Shown here one piece after another: positions 24,436-33,283 of a stretch of DNA of 35,023 nt (positions within the stretch are counted from its first letter, which is position 1; every line of letters starts with the position of its first letter). The notes below the pieces were generated by a model. The model was not told where the DNA came from. It saw only the letters and a list, made by a program, of their open reading frames with translations, and did not search any database. The position numbers and the translations under genes are program-made. Origin of the DNA: Acidobacteriota bacterium (GTDB lineage: Bacteria; Acidobacteriota; Terriglobia; Terriglobales; Acidobacteriaceae); contig JAKAAZ010000003.1 of NCBI GenBank assembly GCA_021802085.1, positions 1-35,023 of the forward strand, given 5' to 3'.

Positions 24436-25380
24436 ATGGACGAACGAAACGGGGCGACACGCGGGCATTCCTTCTGGTTTTGGCTGAGCCTGGTGGGTGG
24501 ACTGTTCCTGCTGTTTGTTGCGCTGTTGTGGACAGCGGCGTGGTTTACGCTGCGCTCGTCCGGCACATCCACGGCGGGCTTCAGCGGTTTCGGTTCCGGT
24601 CAAATCGCAGTGGTGGATCTGAAGGGCGTGATTCTTTCAGCGGACGACACGGACGAACAGTTGGAGAAATTCAACCACGACGATTCCGTGAAGGCCATCA
24701 TTCTGCATATTGACTCTCCCGGCGGCGGCGCGGCCGCCTCGCAGGAGATTTATCACGAAGTCTTGCGGATCCGCAGCCAACACAAGAAGCGGATTGTGGC
24801 ATCCATTGAGAGCGTCGGCGCAAGCGGCGCGTACTACATCGCAACCGCGACAGACCGCATCTATGCCAACCAGGCGAGCATTGTCGGCAGTGTCGGCGTC
24901 ATCATGCAGTGGATCAATTACGGCGGCCTGCTGAAGTGGGCCAAGCTGAAAGATGTGACCCTGAAGGCGGGCGCGCTCAAAGATGCAGGCTCTCCCACGC
25001 GCGACCTGACGCCGGCGGAGCAGGCCTATTTTCAAGGCCTAATCGACAACATGCACATGCAGTTCATTCAGGATGTGGCGGCTGGACGGCGGTTGCCGGT
25101 GAAAGACATCCAAGGCTTGGCAACCGGCCAGGTGTGGACCGGGGAGCAGGCGCTGGGATTGCACTTGATCGACCAGACCGGCGGATTTCGCGTGGCCTTG
25201 CTCGGCACCGCCCGCGCTGTGGGCATCAAGGGCGAGCCTCAAATTGTCCGTCCTCGCGAGCCTCATCCCGGGTTGATCGACCTGGTGTTGGGAACGAACT
25301 CGAACCTCCAGTTTCCCAATCCGGGAGAATTGCAATCGCTGCTGGAAAAGAGCCCCGGATTCTATTTTTTGTGGCAATAG
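24436..25380 (+). CDS. sppA: Signal peptide peptidase SppA
   Basis: Inner-membrane serine protease that degrades cleaved signal peptides. 314 residues from the ATG at 24436, the short (Bacillus-like) form. The frame is open earlier, but those codons have no membrane logic. One N-terminal anchor (WFWLSLVGGLFLLFVALLWT) is followed by the S49 domain: HIDSPGGGAAAS at 91-102, the nucleophile S130 in SVGASGAYYIA, and the general base K182 in GALKDAG. QASIVGSVGVI is also typical. HU begins 67 bases downstream on the same strand. No strong ribosome site precedes the ATG. Confidence 0.95.
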   Translation: MDERNGATRGHSFWFWLSLVGGLFLLFVALLWTAAWFTLRSSGTSTAGFSGFGSGQIAVVDLKGVILSADDTDEQLEKFNHDDSVKAIILHIDSPGGGAAASQEIYHEVLRIRSQHKKRIVASIESVGASGAYYIATATDRIYANQASIVGSVGVIMQWINYGGLLKWAKLKDVTLKAGALKDAGSPTRDLTPAEQAYFQGLIDNMHMQFIQDVAAGRRLPVKDIQGLATGQVWTGEQALGLHLIDQTGGFRVALLGTARAVGIKGEPQIVRPREPHPGLIDLVLGTNSNLQFPNPGELQSLLEKSPGFYFLWQ

Positions 25381-25447
25381 GTTATTGCGATACCGATGCG
25401 CAATCCCCAGGTTGCATCCTATACTTTGAAAATGAAAGGGTCTGTTT

Positions 25448-25789
25448 ATGACAAAAGCCGATCTTGTAGTGGACGTGATGCGACTGGGGGACCTGACGCG
25501 TACCGATGCGGAAACGATCATCGAAACCATCTTTGATTCCGTCGTGGCGGCGCTGCGCTCCGGCGATAAGATCGAGATTCGCGGCTTCGGCAGCTTCCGG
25601 ACGCGGCAGCGCAATCCTCGCATCGGCCGCAATCCCAAGACGGGGGCGCGCGTCGAGGTACCCTCCAAACGCGTCCCGTATTTCAAGCCCAGCAAGGATT
25701 TGCGCGATCTGGTGAACCACCAGGCGGCGGGCGAAGGCGACAGCGTTCCTGCGCCTGACGAGCCGGCCGCCGATAATCCCACTGCGTGA
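25448..25789 (+). CDS. HU/IHF-family DNA-binding protein
   Basis: Small histone-like protein that bends and compacts DNA as a dimer. 113 residues. The N-terminal helices begin MTKADLVVDVM, the signature GFGSFRTRQRNPRIGRNP starts at residue 46 and forms the DNA-clasping beta arm, and VPSKRVPYFKPSKDL closes the domain. A 24-residue acidic, Pro/Ala-rich tail (AGEGDSVPAPDEPAADNPTA) exceeds the usual 90 residues. Whether it is HU or an IHF-type subunit cannot be decided from one gene. AAAGG precedes the ATG. Confidence 0.95.
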   Translation: MTKADLVVDVMRLGDLTRTDAETIIETIFDSVVAALRSGDKIEIRGFGSFRTRQRNPRIGRNPKTGARVEVPSKRVPYFKPSKDLRDLVNHQAAGEGDSVPAPDEPAADNPTA

Positions 25790-26055
25790 GCGGCCTCACG
25801 GAAGAAGAAAAAGAATCTTTGAAATTCCGCCTGCTTCCGCCAACGCCTGGGCCAGCTCGTACAGCCGTTTCGGGTTCGGCTGCGACCAGACCTGCTGAAC
25901 GCGAAGGCCTTTTCCCTCCTCCCGGCGGGAACATCACTGAATCCATCCGATAGAAAGCGCGCAGCGAAGAGAGCGAAGAGATTGTTGCTTGCCGTAGGAG
26001 CATTCGCCTGGATGGGCAAATCGATGGCAAGAGGCGGAAGATCGTCGCCAATGCG

Positions 26056-26376
26056 ATGAACGCCGTATCATTTTTCATGCACCTCGCAGTCCTGACGATT
26101 GAGTTGAAACTGGAATATGCGCGCTCGCTGAAGGACCGACGCCAATGCGTTCGAAGCCTGAAGGATTCCCTGCGCCACGGCTTCAACGTGTCGGTGGCGG
26201 AACTGGACGAAGTTGTAGTGTGGCAGCGGGCTACGGTGGGCATTGCCTGCATTTCGCATTCCCGCGATTACCTGCGGGGACAAATGCGGGAGGTCGAGGA
26301 CGCTTGCATTCGAATTGCCGAAAATCACGGTGCCCATGTCAGCGACAGCTTCGTGGAATTCTTCCCGGAAGAATGA
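26056..26376 (+). CDS. YlxP/DUF503 family protein
   Basis: 106 residues. The core MHLAVLTIELKLEYARSLKD, RRQCVRSLKDSLRHGFNVSV and AELDEVVVWQRATVGIACIS is the DUF503 pattern found in Bacillus YlxP, a small ferredoxin-like fold protein usually encoded beside rbfA. Its function is unsettled, though linkage suggests a role in ribosome assembly. Start at 26056 or at the second ATG (26077), which gives the shorter family-typical N-terminus. rbfA follows after 222 bases. Confidence 0.9.
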   Translation: MNAVSFFMHLAVLTIELKLEYARSLKDRRQCVRSLKDSLRHGFNVSVAELDEVVVWQRATVGIACISHSRDYLRGQMREVEDACIRIAENHGAHVSDSFVEFFPEE

Positions 26377-26598
26377 AGGATGGGCGCGATGGTTGGTGAG
26401 AGCGGAACGAAGGTCCGGGCCGGTTTCCGCATCGATGGAGGCATGGATTCCTTGAGGAAATATATTGTTGACGACATTTACTTCGACCCACGGCAACAGG
26501 ATTTCCGCTTGGGTCGTGCAAATATTTGATATTCTCATTCGTTTGCAGGATTCTTGCCGGAACAGTCTTGATCCGGCGGAATCGAGAGAGGTGACACG

Positions 26599-27042
26599 AT
26601 GCCAGAACAACGCGGACGCACCTATCACCAGAATCGCGTGGCCGAGACGTTGCGCGAGGAAATCAGCGCCATGCTGGAAGGCCAGTTGAGCGACCCACGC
26701 ATCAACTTCGGCTACGTCAGTGAAGTTGTGATGGCGCCCGGCGGAAAGTCGGCACGCATCTACGTGGCCGTGGATGGCGATGCCAAGGACGAAGAAGAGA
26801 TGCTCGAGGGCCTGGAAGCAGCTCGCGGCTACATTCGCCACCAACTGCTGCAACGCATGGGCGTACGCCATATTCCCGAGCTGTTTTTTCAAGTGGACCA
26901 TTCGGAACCGGTCCGGGCCAGAATTGACGAACTGCTGGGCAGAGTCGAACGGCGCAACCGGCAAAAGGAAAAACTGCAACGAGAGAACGCACAGGTGACC
27001 GGGGCATTGGAACCGGAACCGAGCAAACGCGAGAGCGAATGA
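26599..27042 (+). CDS. rbfA: 30S ribosome-binding factor RbfA
   Basis: Binds the 30S subunit and helps the final maturation of 16S rRNA, also in cold adaptation. 147 residues. It has the KH-like fold with the RVAETLREEISAMLEG helix, SDPRINFGYVSEVVMAP, ARIYVAVDGD and the conserved end GVRHIPELFFQVDHSEPVRA. The last 30 residues are a charged tail (RNRQKEKLQRENAQVTG and beyond). AGAGGTGA lies four bases before the ATG. The stop codon overlaps the start of the next gene (ATGA at 27039-27042), which indicates translational coupling. Confidence 0.96.
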   Translation: MPEQRGRTYHQNRVAETLREEISAMLEGQLSDPRINFGYVSEVVMAPGGKSARIYVAVDGDAKDEEEMLEGLEAARGYIRHQLLQRMGVRHIPELFFQVDHSEPVRARIDELLGRVERRNRQKEKLQRENAQVTGALEPEPSKRESE

Positions 27043-28091
27043 CGGATCGCACATCACAGCGAAGTTCCCCTGGAGAGAGGGGAGCCATCGACACGCAAGG
27101 CCGGAAAATGCCGATCGATGGGTTGGCGGCCGTGTTGGACGCGATCCAGCAGCGGGAACGTTTTCTGTTGACGTCGCACTGCCGCCCGGATGGGGATGCG
27201 GTCGGTTCCCTGCTGGCCTTGTGGATGATATTGAAAGAGATGGGCAAGCGCGCGGACATGCAGCTCTGCGATCGCGTGCCGCTGATCTATTGCACTCTGC
27301 CCTGCGCCGAGCAGATCCGCCACGCAACCACCTTGGCGGAAGGATTGCAGCCCGATGCAGTAATCCTGCTCGAATGCGATAGCGTCGAGCGATCCCGCCT
27401 GCAGGGCGTGGAGGACGAATTTCTTATCAACATCGATCACCATACCAGCGGCAACCCATTCGCCCGCGTGAACTGGATCGATACGGACGCCAGCGCTGTC
27501 GCGGAGATGGTCTACCGACTGGCCTTGGCCGCCGAGGTACGCGTCACTCCGCCGATGGCAACCTGCCTCTACACTGCCCTGCTGAGCGATACCGGGTCAT
27601 TTTGTTATGAAGGCACATGCGCCGGCACGTTCGCGCTCGCCAAGGAACTGGTCGAGCTTGGCGCCAACCCGTCCCGCATTGCCGAGGATCTGTATTTCAG
27701 CAATCCCCTCTCCAAGATGCAATTGCTGGGCGCTGCGCTGACCACGCTGCGATGCGAAGGACGTGTCGCGTCCCTCTGGGTGGCACAGGATGACATGGCC
27801 CGTCTGGGCGCCAGCGAAGAAGATTGCCTGGGCATCGTCAACTACGCCATCGGAATTTCCGGCGTCGAGGTGGCTGTGTTTCTGCGCGAAATGCCGGACG
27901 GCCGCGTGCGCGTCAGTTTGCGCAGCAAGAGCAACGTCCGAGTGGCCCAGGTGGCCGAGCAGTTTGGCGGCGGCGGCCACGAGAACGCCAGCGGCTGCAC
28001 GCTTGATGGACCGCTGGATTCCGCGATGGAACGCGTGCTAGCCGAACTGCGACGTCATCTCGATCCGCACGCCGTTCCCGGCGTAGCGTGA
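27039..28091 (+). CDS. nrnA: DHH/DHHA1 phosphoesterase, NrnA-like oligoribonuclease / pAp phosphatase
   Basis: 350 residues. Cytoplasmic nanoRNase that degrades short RNAs to mononucleotides and may dephosphorylate pAp. Metal-binding motifs are SHCRPDGDAVGS at 46-57, ECDS at 112-115, the name-giving DHH at 133-135 (NIDHHTSGN) and LLSDTGSF. The DHHA1 domain has the glycine-rich FGGGGHENASGC near residue 310. The start overlaps rbfA by four bases. An internal ATG (MPIDGLAAVLDAI) would give a shorter, more typical N-terminus. Its pairing with ylxP and rbfA is a common arrangement in bacteria. Confidence 0.94.
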   Translation: MTDRTSQRSSPGERGAIDTQGRKMPIDGLAAVLDAIQQRERFLLTSHCRPDGDAVGSLLALWMILKEMGKRADMQLCDRVPLIYCTLPCAEQIRHATTLAEGLQPDAVILLECDSVERSRLQGVEDEFLINIDHHTSGNPFARVNWIDTDASAVAEMVYRLALAAEVRVTPPMATCLYTALLSDTGSFCYEGTCAGTFALAKELVELGANPSRIAEDLYFSNPLSKMQLLGAALTTLRCEGRVASLWVAQDDMARLGASEEDCLGIVNYAIGISGVEVAVFLREMPDGRVRVSLRSKSNVRVAQVAEQFGGGGHENASGCTLDGPLDSAMERVLAELRRHLDPHAVPGVA

Positions 28092-28159
28092 ACAGACCCG
28101 CCTGATTTGCGCAAGGTAAAATGTTTTCCTCTTCACTGGCCTGCATTGCCAAGGAGTCT

Positions 28160-30286
28160 ATGGACACGAAGAAGTTGGTTGCCGGCGCCGTGCTGCTACT
28201 GTGCGGAGTCGCCCTTGGAAATCCCCGCGCTCTTAAGACGGTGCAATCCGCGCCGGGCACAGCCGCCAGTCAAGGCGCAGACCGGAACTGGTCTGTGTAC
28301 GGAGGATCAGCCGCGGCGGATCATTTTTCCCGTCTAACGCAAATCAACCGAGGAAACGTATCGAAGCTGCACGAAGTGTGGCGCTATGACACCGGCGAAA
28401 AGGGCGGATTGGAAACATCTCCCATCATTGTCGACGGGGTCTTGTATGGATACACGCCAAACCAGGAAGTGATTGCGCTGGATGCAGCGAATGGGAAGCT
28501 GCTGTGGAAGTTTAATTCGGGCATGGTGGGCACGCAGCCGGATCGCGGGCTGGCGTACTGGGAAAGCGGCCGGGACAAACGGATCCTTGCCGGAGTCTTG
28601 AATTTTGTCTATGCGCTGGACGCGACCACCGGCCACGTGATTCCAAGCTTCGGCGACAACGGGCGAATCGATCTGCGGAAAGATCTGGGCCGCGAAGCAA
28701 AGCTGCAATCGATCGCGGTGACAAGTCCGGGAGTGATTTACAAAGATTTGATCGTCGTAGGCGACCGTGAACCGGAGACATTGCCCGCTCCGCCGGGCGA
28801 CATCCGGGCCTATGATGTGCGCACAGGAAAGCTACGCTGGAGCTTTCATACGATTCCGCATCCCGGAGAATTCGGCTATGACACATGGCCGAAGGATGCG
28901 TGGAAATCGAGCGGCGGCGCGAACAACTGGGCAGGAATGGCGGTCGATACGGCGCGCGGCATCGTGTATGTTCCCACGGGCTCGGCAGCGTCCGATTTTT
29001 ATGGCGCAGACCGGGTGGGCGACGATTTGTTCGCGAATTCTCTGATGGCGCTGGACGCGGAAACCGGCAAGCGAATCTGGAGTTTCCAGGGCGTCCGGCA
29101 CGATATCTGGGACAGAGATTTTCCGGCGGCGCCTGCGCTGCTGACGGTGAAACGCGATGGCCAGGAGATTCCAGCCGTTGCTCAAACGACCAAGCAGGGA
29201 TATGTGTATCTCTTCAATCGGGTCGACGGCAAGCCGCTGTTTCCGATTGCGTACCGCAAGTATCCGCCGAGCACGGTGCCGGGCGAAGTGGCGGCGAGCG
29301 AGCAGCCTCTACCGACCAAGCCGGCCCCGTATGCGCGGCAGATACTGACGGAAGACATGCTGACCCAGCGAACGCCGGCCGCGCATGCATGGGCGGTGGA
29401 ACGTTTTCGAACGTTCCGCAGCGATGGTCAATTTGTTCCCTTGAGCGTCGGGAAAAATACGGTCGTCTTTCCCGGTTTCGATGGAGGAGCCGAGTGGGGC
29501 GGCCCGGCGGTCGATCCACAAACCGGCATCATTTACGTCAATTCGAATGACATTGCGTGGACCGGGTCGCTCGCCAAGCATACGAAAGGTCGAGGCGGAC
29601 GCACAGTCTACCAGAGCCAATGCAGCGTCTGTCACGGAGAGAATCTGGCCGGTTCGCCGCCGCAATTTCCATCGCTGATCGGCATTGGCGGGCGGCTCAC
29701 GCGGGCACAGATCGCGGCGAAGATTTATCAGGGCGGGGGCAGAATGCCGGGCTTCCCAAATATCGAAGGCGATTCCCTGGAGAACCTGCTGGCGTACCTT
29801 GCAGGCGGGCGAGGCCATGCGATCGCGAATTCCGAAACTGAAACTCCCACGACGCCCTATGGATTCACCGGCTACAACAAGTTTCTGGACCCGCAGGGAT
29901 ATCCAGCGGTGGCGCCCCCCTGGGGCACGCTGAATGCAATCGACCTGAATACCGGAGAGTATGTGTGGAAGATTCCGTTCGGATATTATCCTGTGCTGGC
30001 AGCCGAAGGCCTGAAGAACACGGGCACAGAAAACTATGGCGGTCCGGTGGTCACCGCGGGAGGATTGCTCTTCATCGGAGCAACCAATTTCGATAAGCAG
30101 TTTCATGCTTATGACAAGGCAACCGGCAAGCTGCTGTGGCAGGCAACTTTGCCGTTTGCCGGCAATGCGACCCCGGCCACGTACGAAGCGCATGGGCGGC
30201 AATATGTGGTGATCGCCGCAGGCGGAGGAAGGGACCGCACCAGTCCGTCGGGCGGAGTCTACGTGGCGTTCAGTCTGCCGCAGTAG
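28160..30286 (+). CDS. Exported PQQ-dependent dehydrogenase with inserted cytochrome c domain
   Basis: 708 residues from the ATG at 28160. A longer frame starts at 28121, but the signal peptide (KKLVAGAVLLLCGVALG) fits the later start and AAGGAG lies just before it. The protein is a PQQ-type beta-propeller: repeated blades end with AxD..TGKxxW motifs (ALDAANGKLLWKF, AYDVRTGKLRWSF, ALDAETGKRIWSF, AIDLNTGEYVWKI, AYDKATGKLLWQA). A class I cytochrome c domain is inserted before the last two blades, with the heme motif CSVCH at 488-492 and a Met ligand near 529 (GRMPGFP). Such periplasmic quinoproteins oxidise alcohols or sugars and pass electrons to the respiratory chain. The substrate cannot be named. 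No PQQ biosynthesis genes are in the window. Confidence 0.93.
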   Translation: MDTKKLVAGAVLLLCGVALGNPRALKTVQSAPGTAASQGADRNWSVYGGSAAADHFSRLTQINRGNVSKLHEVWRYDTGEKGGLETSPIIVDGVLYGYTPNQEVIALDAANGKLLWKFNSGMVGTQPDRGLAYWESGRDKRILAGVLNFVYALDATTGHVIPSFGDNGRIDLRKDLGREAKLQSIAVTSPGVIYKDLIVVGDREPETLPAPPGDIRAYDVRTGKLRWSFHTIPHPGEFGYDTWPKDAWKSSGGANNWAGMAVDTARGIVYVPTGSAASDFYGADRVGDDLFANSLMALDAETGKRIWSFQGVRHDIWDRDFPAAPALLTVKRDGQEIPAVAQTTKQGYVYLFNRVDGKPLFPIAYRKYPPSTVPGEVAASEQPLPTKPAPYARQILTEDMLTQRTPAAHAWAVERFRTFRSDGQFVPLSVGKNTVVFPGFDGGAEWGGPAVDPQTGIIYVNSNDIAWTGSLAKHTKGRGGRTVYQSQCSVCHGENLAGSPPQFPSLIGIGGRLTRAQIAAKIYQGGGRMPGFPNIEGDSLENLLAYLAGGRGHAIANSETETPTTPYGFTGYNKFLDPQGYPAVAPPWGTLNAIDLNTGEYVWKIPFGYYPVLAAEGLKNTGTENYGGPVVTAGGLLFIGATNFDKQFHAYDKATGKLLWQATLPFAGNATPATYEAHGRQYVVIAAGGGRDRTSPSGGVYVAFSLPQ

Positions 30287-30310
30287 TTGCCAATGCGGGA
30301 AACATGCCAG

Positions 30311-31177
30311 CTACACGTCACACAGGTTGACCGCCTGCAATAGCCCGGCATAGGGATCCCCGGCGGGAACAAACTCGTGCGCCACGTAGCCTTGAAAATT
30401 GGCCGCGAGGATTCCGCGCATCACTCCATCCCACTGCACCTCCTGCTGGTCATTGAGTTCGTGGCGTCCGGGAACGCCGCCGGTATGGAAGTGGCCGAGC
30501 CACTGAATGTTCGCCTGGATGGTCCGGATCAGATCGCCTTCCATGATCTGCATATGGTAGATGTCGTAGAGCAGCCTGACGCGGGGTGAATTGACGGCCT
30601 GCATCACTTCCACTCCCCAGGCGGTATGGTCGCACATGTAGTCTTTGTGATTGACCTTGCTGTTCAGCAGCTCCATGCAGATGGTGACGCCATGATCCTC
30701 GGCAATTTTTTTAACGCGGTTTAAGCCCAGGATGGTATTGCGCGCCCCCTCTTCATCGGAAAGTCCGGCGCGATTGCCGGAGAACGTGATGACATTCGGC
30801 ACGCCCGCCTTGGCTGCTAAAGGTATATTGCGGCGAAAACCCGCTTCAATCTCGGCATGATTTTCGACCCGGTTCAGTCCATGGGCAATCACGCCGCCGC
30901 CGGCCTGACCCATGGTACAGATGAGTCCATAGCGATGCGGCACTTCATACTGCTCAGGCGGCAGCAGATCGACACCTTTGAGGCCAATGTGCGCCGAATA
31001 TGCGCAGAGGTCGTCCAGGCTGATCTTGCTATAACACCACCGGCAAACCGATTGGTGAATACGGTCGTTCCGTTGCATGGGAGCGGCGCTGTCCGGCCAT
31101 GCGAACTGCGTGCTGGAGACCAGCGCGGCGCCCGCCAATGCGCCGTGCAACATCCTGCGTCTTGAAATGGGTGTCAT
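30311..31177 (-). CDS. Tat-exported hydroxypyruvate isomerase-like sugar isomerase
   Basis: 288 residues from the ATG at 31177, with GGAGG nine bases upstream. The open frame continues far upstream, but only as a shadow of the next gene. The twin-arginine signal ISRRRMLHGALAGAALVSST directs folded export. The mature domain is a xylose-isomerase-like TIM barrel close to hydroxypyruvate isomerase (Hyi), with metal ligands and neighbours in ICMELLNSK (E169), LLYDIYHMQ (D205, H208), GHFHTGGVPGRHE (H231) and VAHEFVPAG (E268). Cytoplasmic relatives interconvert hydroxypyruvate and tartronate semialdehyde or epimerise sugars. Here the true substrate is unknown. It is convergent with the PQQ dehydrogenase, 24 bases apart. 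Confidence 0.9.
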   Translation of the reverse strand: MTPISRRRMLHGALAGAALVSSTQFAWPDSAAPMQRNDRIHQSVCRWCYSKISLDDLCAYSAHIGLKGVDLLPPEQYEVPHRYGLICTMGQAGGGVIAHGLNRVENHAEIEAGFRRNIPLAAKAGVPNVITFSGNRAGLSDEEGARNTILGLNRVKKIAEDHGVTICMELLNSKVNHKDYMCDHTAWGVEVMQAVNSPRVRLLYDIYHMQIMEGDLIRTIQANIQWLGHFHTGGVPGRHELNDQQEVQWDGVMRGILAANFQGYVAHEFVPAGDPYAGLLQAVNLCDV

Positions 31178-31312
31178 CGGCAATGGCCTCCAGTCTAGAA
31201 AGAAATTTGAAATCGGTCTATATGCGAAATTCTTCTCCTGCGACAACGATCGATCGGACTGGTCTGATTCCCTTCGTTTTTGTTGACCGGTTTGATAGGC
31301 TAAGTAGGGCCT

Positions 31313-33085
31313 TTGCATGGATTCCGATGCGAAGCCGAGCGCCTGGAAAAAGTGACCGCAAACAGAAGCGACAATTGGAAGCAATATCTGCCGGGTGGAA
31401 GCTTCTGGCAGAAGCTCACCGCCGCCGGGGTGGTTGAGTTTGCCGTGTTGATTGGCTTCACGACGTTCTTTCTCGGTTACGGCCTGGTCCCCTACATGGG
31501 AGGCTCCGTCCTCGGCCTGGTCGGAACAGACGAACCGCGCTATGCCCAAATCGCCCGGGAAATGCTGGCGCGCCACGACTTTATTACTCCAGTGCTGTAC
31601 GGCAAACCCTGGCTGGAAAAGCCCGCCCTCTACTATTGGCGAGCGATGTTTTCTTTTAAAGACTTTGGCGTACACGGCTGGTCGGCCCGCCTGCCTTCCG
31701 CCGAGTTTGCATTTATTCTGATCATCCTTATCTACCTGCACATGCGCCGTTTTCGGCCGGGCGGTCAGCTCGATGCCGCGCTGATTACAGCATCGTGCGC
31801 GGCCATTATTGGATTCGCGCGCGGCGCTTCGACCGACATGCAACTGGCCGCGCCATTCTGCATCGGCATGCTGGGCTGGTACGCCTGGTATGAAACGGAC
31901 AAGAAGTTCTGGCTCTTCGATCTGTATTTTTTCGGGGGCGCAGCCACGCTCGCCAAGGGCCCTGTCGCGCCCTTCATGACCTTCTGCATCATTTTTTTGT
32001 TCGCGGCGTTGCGCAAGGAATGGTCCCTGCTGCGCCGCACCATCTGGTGGCCGGGAATTGTCCTCTATCTCGCCATGGTGCTGCCATGGTTCATTGCGGT
32101 CCAGCATCGAAACCCGGAATTTCTGCGGGTATTTTTTCTGCAACATAATCTGGAACGCTTCGCCACCGACCGCTTCCGGCATGAGCAAGCCATCTGGTAC
32201 TACGTTGTTGTGATGGCGCTGGCGCTGATGCCGTGGCTCGTCCTGGCGGCGAGGGCGCTGTGGGACGCGGTGCAGAATTCCATCGATGAATGGAAGGTCC
32301 GCCGCAATCCGGACCGATATGTCGGCAATCCACGGGCGGGCGATGCATTTCCTGAATTTCTTGTCCTGTGGGCCTTGTTTCCTGTCGTCTTTTTCAGTTT
32401 TTCGCAGTCGAAGTTGCCTGGATACATTCTTCCCGCGGTTCCTCCCATTACCATTCTGTGCGGCGATTATCTGAATCGAATTCGAAAACGGGAACTGGAC
32501 GTGCCCATGCTGACGCTGCATGCCATTGTCGTCGGCATTCTAGTGGCTACAGCGTTGATGCTTCCGCTGATTCTGGTCCATCCGCATCAAATGCTCCCGT
32601 TGCAGGTGATTGCGGCGGCCATCATGGAGGGCGCGGCCGTTGCCGTTGCCGTGTTGGTGGTGGTGATGCGGTTTGGCATGGCGCGCCTGCGGATTGCGAC
32701 GCTGGTCCCGGTGGCGCTGATTCTTATCTTTATGCTGGGCACGCGTAACGGCATCCTGCTGGACCAGAGATACTCGGCCCGCACGCTGGCGCACGAACTG
32801 GTCGCCATCCCGGACGCGCCTCGCGCGGTTGCCGTGTTCCAGGCCCGCCGCGATGTCCAATATGGCCTGGCATTCTATCTGGACGAGCGTGTTTCCAACT
32901 ACCAGGAATCCGGGGTGCCGGCGCAGGCGCACTTGCTGGTGGTACAACATTACTCCAATCGGCAGGAAGAGCGGCAATCGCAGGCCGACCTGAAAAAGGT
33001 GCTGGCGGGACGGGAGTATGAACCCCTGTTTTTTTACCGGCCTCAGAGTCTGACTATCTATCGCGTTGGTCCTGAGGCGCAGTAA
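31313..33085 (+). CDS. ArnT/PMT-like glycosyltransferase (GT83-type)
   Basis: 590 residues with many membrane spans, from a TTG at 31313. A GTG at 31352 is an alternative start and neither has a strong ribosome site. The first periplasmic loop carries the family motif GTDEPRYAQIAREM (from 71) and GKPWLEKPALYYW (97-109), whose acidic residues bind the lipid-linked sugar and metal. Downstream are about eleven hydrophobic helices and a small C-terminal globular domain. Relatives transfer aminoarabinose, mannose or other sugars from polyprenyl phosphate to lipid A or proteins. The acceptor is not predictable. It is divergent from the Hyi-like gene, and the GNAT gene begins about 200 bases after it. 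Confidence 0.9.
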   Translation: MHGFRCEAERLEKVTANRSDNWKQYLPGGSFWQKLTAAGVVEFAVLIGFTTFFLGYGLVPYMGGSVLGLVGTDEPRYAQIAREMLARHDFITPVLYGKPWLEKPALYYWRAMFSFKDFGVHGWSARLPSAEFAFILIILIYLHMRRFRPGGQLDAALITASCAAIIGFARGASTDMQLAAPFCIGMLGWYAWYETDKKFWLFDLYFFGGAATLAKGPVAPFMTFCIIFLFAALRKEWSLLRRTIWWPGIVLYLAMVLPWFIAVQHRNPEFLRVFFLQHNLERFATDRFRHEQAIWYYVVVMALALMPWLVLAARALWDAVQNSIDEWKVRRNPDRYVGNPRAGDAFPEFLVLWALFPVVFFSFSQSKLPGYILPAVPPITILCGDYLNRIRKRELDVPMLTLHAIVVGILVATALMLPLILVHPHQMLPLQVIAAAIMEGAAVAVAVLVVVMRFGMARLRIATLVPVALILIFMLGTRNGILLDQRYSARTLAHELVAIPDAPRAVAVFQARRDVQYGLAFYLDERVSNYQESGVPAQAHLLVVQHYSNRQEERQSQADLKKVLAGREYEPLFFYRPQSLTIYRVGPEAQ

Positions 33086-33283
33086 TTTCGCAGGATTTCC
33101 GTGCCGCCTGAATTTTCCCAGATTGATGCCAATTGATGTACGCTCAGCAGAACACGTTCTATTTCTGAATTTCCAGCTTTTCGATCTTGCCAGCGATGCC
33201 GTACACTCGCGCAATACGGTTGCTGCATGCGACCGTTCGCTCGAGGGGGGACCTGCCCCACCAGACTCGCAGTAATCTCGACC

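Noticed and set aside
30311..32521. 736-residue minus-strand frame
   Set aside because: Only the last 288 codons are the Hyi-like gene. The rest is the antisense of the ArnT-like gene, and the Tat start with GGAGG fixes the real beginning.
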